Assembly: GCA_015680685.1 (NCBI GenBank)
Contig: MNCI01037504.1
Coordinates: forward strand, 140,788 to 204,787
DNA length: 64,000 bases
Direction of reading: 5' to 3'
Source: Gnetum montanum
Lineage: Eukaryota; Streptophyta; Gnetopsida; Gnetales; Gnetaceae
Part shown: positions 60,325-64,000 of the stretch, one piece after another
How the letters are laid out: every line of letters begins with the position of its first letter
Position numbering within the stretch: position 1 is the stretch's first letter
Notes under the pieces: model-generated
The model's input: the letters and a program-made list of their open reading frames with translations, nothing else
The model's database searches: none
What the model was told of the DNA's origin: nothing
Translations under genes and position numbers: made by a program

Positions 60325-61331
60325 TGATGAGCGACAGGTACCCCTATGCCTAATTATACAAATTACATGCATTCACACATGATCTAGTCAAATTCTATGG
60401 ATGGGACTAGTTGTGGCATCTAGATTGTTAAGCATTGATCGTAGGACATTGTCTTCCCTCCTGGACTAGTAGTAGCTTTGTCACATATGATTTAATTCAA
60501 AGTAAGGCATATGATAATTAATGTTGTTTGGCCTGTAATACTCCTAGTTGTGAATATGATGGAAGTTGAGAATAGAAATCTAAATTTAAGTAATGATAGT
60601 AATGTAAATCTACTCTAGCCTAGAGTGATGAACATCCGATCTTAGCTTACCGTATATGCCTTGGGCTCATGTAACTATTACTGGGTTAACAAGAATTATG
60701 CTACTAAGTGAACCAAGCTATAACACTACTAGGATTACCAAATAATTACACTTAAATGCTAGAAACCAATCATACTCATTCCACTTTACTAATGAACATG
60801 TAAAGTAAAATACTTGGAAATGTAAATGATTAAACTAAGAAAAGAGTAAAACCTATGCTAAGTAAAATAATAAAACCAAGTGGATACTACAATGATGAAA
60901 AGTAATCTTGATCTTTATTTCTGATCATGAACTATGCCCAAGTACACTTCAGTTGAATAAAGATTCATACAACTGCTCAACACCACATTGCAAGCATTTA
61001 CTCTATCACTAAAACTACAAAACAAAACTACAAGAATCTACCTAAGGATGGAATGAAACTTATTCTGATCCATGCACCCCAAGTGTGGTATTTATAGGCT
61101 ACACATATCCCACGATATTGGATCTATGATGTCATAGCATGTGCTACGATATTAGATATATGACATCATAGATATGATATTGTATATCGTAGGTGAAAAA
61201 AAATTGACTCTATCAAACAAATGTGATGTAGCATCTACGACGTAGTAACCAACTGAGATGCACCAATAGGGATGCTACAACGTAGATGTAATGTAGCATC
61301 TATGATATCTTAATCAACTGATGATTCATCA
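60325..61331 (-). repeat. F 5' LTR (1007 bp)
   Basis: TATA (minus) at 61096-61089. The U3 (61100-61320) is dense in tagcatctacgacgtag-type palindromic motifs. It carries the uninterrupted form of the site where B inserted in the other LTR (60592-60600). Confidence 0.93.
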
Positions 61332-62789
61332 ACACCCATCTAACTAAGGTCCTTCTTTCCTTCATTTTTCTCTTTTCTTCTCTTTTTGGAGTGATGATTG
61401 TTATTTGTACTTATTATGGACTCATGATGGTAGGTAAGAAGGGGAACATCAATGCGAGGCCATTCTTAATGGTATGGACTTGGTCTAAAACTTTGACAAA
61501 TAGGTATGATAGTCATCTTAATCATAATTGATCTAAGAACCTATTGCAAACATGGTAAGGTACCTTACATCCCACTCTCTACAATCCCTTCTCATCCCAT
61601 TACTCAACTCATTGCTACATGTAATTTTGAGCCTAATGGTTTTGGATAGTATAGTGTAGGATCATAACCAAGGTAGTTATGTGTTGTTTGGAACAAAGGC
61701 ATGATCTACATTTAACTTCTAAGATATCCACAAACATATATGAAAGTGGTTGTGCAATGACATTATGGTAGGAGCCTACTTTAGGGAGGACCCACTTGCA
61801 TGACTTTTGTTGTTCATGGCTCTGAACCAAAATATCACTTCTTTGAAGACATCATGAAAAACTTTTCAAACTCTATGCATGATTTTGGAAGTACTTTTTA
61901 TCAATTTTGATTAATTTTTACTACTTTTATATTAAAATATCCTTCAAATTAAATATTTCTTGGTCATCTTGTGAACCAAACCTTTGGTTTCAATGATTTA
62001 AAAACTTGTAAGCTTTTGGAATTAAGCTTATTTATTATGAAGGCTAAGGATGCAATTTTTGAAATGTTTTTCTAACACCCCATGTTCGAACATTAGTGTA
62101 ACCGATAGTAAAAATAACCAAAATGACTTAAATAACTTGATGATTTTAGTTATCTAATAGCCTTGGGAACATTATTTCGTAATGACCTTAAGCCTAAATG
62201 CTAAAAAATTTTCAAATTTTGAGCTAACCAAGGATTTGAAAAGGATTAATTATTAAGGAAAAATTACCAAAACTAACATACATCCTTTGGTGATTGTAGG
62301 TGATGCTAAACGGAATGCCTAAGGTTGAAGGTCTTTTGCAAGGTAAGGAAAAGAGGCCAAAAGAAGGACAGAGGAGGATACGCCCATGGACAAATAGTAG
62401 CACATACAAGGATTAAAGCTCAAGCATCACATGTTTGCTAGACCCATGAGACGATGAGGAGAAATTTTACTCCATCCTTAAAAAATGTTTTGTGTAAAAA
62501 AGAAGCATCAACATAACAATTAAGGTTGGAAAATCTGTCATCGCTAGCGACAATAAGAAGATTCATCTTCAACGAATTTTTGAAGACCTTTACAATTTTG
62601 TAAACTTTTATGTCTGTCTCGTCTTTTTTTCATTTTGTAATGCACCCACTTAAATAAAATTTTGTAATGCAGCACTCCAATTTTTTAATTATAGCTAATT
62701 TGGTCTTGGTCACCCCAAAATTTTTGTAATGGAACTTCGTCTATTTATATATAACTTGAACATGAGTTTTTTAATCAGTTGTTGGGGTA
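61332..62789 (+). other. H 3' untranslated region, second part, and PPT
   Basis: It begins acacc (target duplication) and catctaactaaggtcc, continuing the text before F. The shared block cctactttagggaggaccca lies at 61771. The PPT gttggggta lies at 62781-62789. No coding sequence is seen. Confidence 0.7.
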
Positions 62790-63828
62790 TGATAAGACCT
62801 AATATGTTAGGTAGTTGAGTCATTGAGACATGATGAAGCATAGTTTTGTCAAGTGTATTAGTCGACTGAGATATCATAAATGCTATGTTGTAGATGCTAC
62901 ATAGCATCTACGTTATAGCATCCTTATTGGTGCATCTTAGTTGGCTACTACATCATAGATGTTATATCACATCTACTCTAACTTAGTTGCATCGACATAT
63001 CCTCATTGTTGCATCCTTGTTGACACAACTAAATGCATTAACGCATCCTCATCAACGCAATGCCTATATTTACCTATAAATATGCAAGCACCCATTACGT
63101 ATTTGGCACCATTTGGTTGATAATGTAGCTGAACTCTTACAATTTTATTTTGTAGTCTGAACAAGCAATCAGTGAGTGCCGACAATGTGGATTTGAGTCA
63201 GTTGTATAATGTCTTATTTGAGTGGCATTGTACCTAGACACATTCCATGAACAACAATAACATCAATATTAATTCTTATTTATTGTAGCACTTTAACTTA
63301 GAATAGATTTACTTTCAATGCAATTTATTTTCTATGTACTTGGCTAATATTTACATTTACACTTTCATGCACATTAAACAATCGGTAGAATAAGCCTGAC
63401 TACTTTTGAGTGCAAACATGTATTTTCTTGGTAATCCCAATAGCATTATTGCTTGGTTTGCAAAGTAGCATAACACTTGATAATCCTAGGTATGTGAGTT
63501 CATGACATCCACGATAAGCTAGGAATGGACACTTATCACCCTTAGGATAGTTTAGGATTTAATTTTATTATTAATTATATTAAATAATTAATTTATATAT
63601 TATTATTCAATTAGTTTAAGGCTTGCACAACATCATAAACATATGCCTTACTTTGGACTAAACCATAGGTGACAAAGCTACCACTAGTCCAAGTGCAAAG
63701 ATAGCAACTTGCGATCAATGCTTAACAATCTAGATACCAAACTAGTTTCATCCACGGAATTTGATCAAATCATGTGTACATGCTTGTGATTTGTATGGTT
63801 GAGCATAGGGGATACCCACTGCTCATCG
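62790..63828 (+). repeat. H 3' LTR (1039 bp)
   Basis: Starts TGATAAGACC after the PPT. TATA (tataaata) is at 63075-63082. The U3 has atagcatctacgttatagca repeats (62870-62950). U5 reads as the reverse of G and F U5. It ends gctcatcg, one base away from the usual tcatca. Confidence 0.85.
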
Positions 63829-64000
63829 GTAGTTAATTAATTAGTTAATTTAAATATTGAATCTTTATTTATTTAACCATTTTGTAAACAAAAAAATAAT
63901 AAAAAGTATAAAAATAAATGTTACAACTCAACCACACTTAACCATACATAGAGATTAACATTAAGTTTTGATTGAGAAGATAATGACTAGCAACTACAAC
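63829..64000 (+). mobile_element. Flank of H: inner LTR-like sequence of another Athila-like copy
   Basis: gtaaacaaaaaaataataaa ... cacacttaaccatacatagag ... gagaagataatgactagcaac resembles the U5 half of B's LTR (aaacacaaaataataaaaatc ... cacttaaccatac ... gagaagacaacgaatg, 23245-23330). H was probably inserted into a still older LTR. It is cut by the window end. Confidence 0.5.

Larger units (their letters stand above)
13128..61331 (-). mobile_element. Element F: Athila-like, minus strand, with three nested insertions
   Basis: F's own pieces are 13128-13400 and 23462-24243 (3' LTR, split by B), 24244-24835 and 46515-48540 (3' region, split by E), 48541-50616 and 59602-60192 (linker and gag, split by D), 60193-60324 (leader and PBS) and 60325-61331 (5' LTR). 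Flanks are gcacc (13123-13127) and acacc (61332-61336), a target duplication with one change. RT and integrase are absent. Confidence 0.85.
10675..63828 (+). mobile_element. Element H: outermost Athila-like copy, split by F
   Basis: H is made of 10675-13127 plus 61332-63828. It has the last 81 bp of its 5' LTR, gag from the middle onward, protease linker, 3' untranslated region, PPT and a full 3' LTR. There is no RT or integrase. The two halves join exactly when F is removed: ctacaagcactagttatggggctaa (before F) followed by catctaactaaggtccttc (after F) recreates the continuous text seen in A at 1660-1715 and B at 21390-21445. The front of H's 5' LTR lies left of the window, beyond G. Confidence 0.8.

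Noticed and set aside
1-64000. tRNA, rRNA or intact host genes
   Set aside because: No cloverleaf, rDNA text or long clean exon series was seen. The only gene-like series (31605-36927) is decayed and inside E.

Overview
The window reads as intergenic heterochromatin from a large-genome seed plant. I see no intact host gene, and almost every base can be assigned to an LTR retrotransposon of the Ty3/gypsy superfamily. Two families are present. The first is Athila-like: its primer-binding sites resemble tRNA-Asp, its LTRs are about 0.8-1.05 kb and end TG...CA, and its integrase and RT text is Athila-type (copies called Z, A, G, H, F and B here). The second is Tat/Ogre-like: it has 1.0-1.7 kb LTRs, a PBS reading TGGCGCTAGAAGGAGGG, a protease of the D-N/D-G-A type and a second RNase H domain (copies D and E). 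The species cannot be named from the sequence. A gymnosperm or another giant plant genome would fit.

Layout: the window is essentially one nest. The oldest visible copy is H (+ strand). The tail of its 5' LTR is at 10675-10755 and its 3' LTR at 62790-63828. G (- strand) sits inside the 5' LTR of H. A (+) sits inside G, and Z (-, mostly outside the window) sits inside A. F (-) sits inside the 3' untranslated region of H and spans 13128-61331, but its own sequence is only about 7.5 kb. The rest of that span is three later insertions: B (+, 13401-23456) in the 3' LTR of F, E (+, 24836-46509) in its 3' region, and D (-, 50617-59596) in its gag. B, E and D have perfect 5-bp target duplications (atgat, cttat, ttatt). 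F has a 4-of-5 match (gcacc/acacc). The unoccupied version of each insertion site can be read in a sister copy within the same window.

Coding content: B keeps recognisable gag, protease, RT, RNase H and integrase, all broken by stops and with altered active-site residues. A, G, H and F keep gag and/or protease but lack the whole RT-integrase block. G and F carry an extra sense-strand ORF near the 3' end, preceded by a promoter-like segment that looks like an LTR U3. D has a nearly open gag and a protease, then minisatellites and no RT or integrase. E is 21.7 kb. Between its protease and RT lies about 10 kb holding a minisatellite, a decayed multi-exon ORF set on the opposite strand (31605-36927), a TATA/hairpin block, and about 14 tandem ~190-bp units each centred on a palindrome.

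The stretches most worth a second look are the antisense exon-intron ORF in E, the palindrome array, the minisatellite shared by D and E, and the ORF3 plus internal promoter of G and F. There are also two assembly artefacts: exact duplications on either side of N positions at 2187 and 56653-56708.
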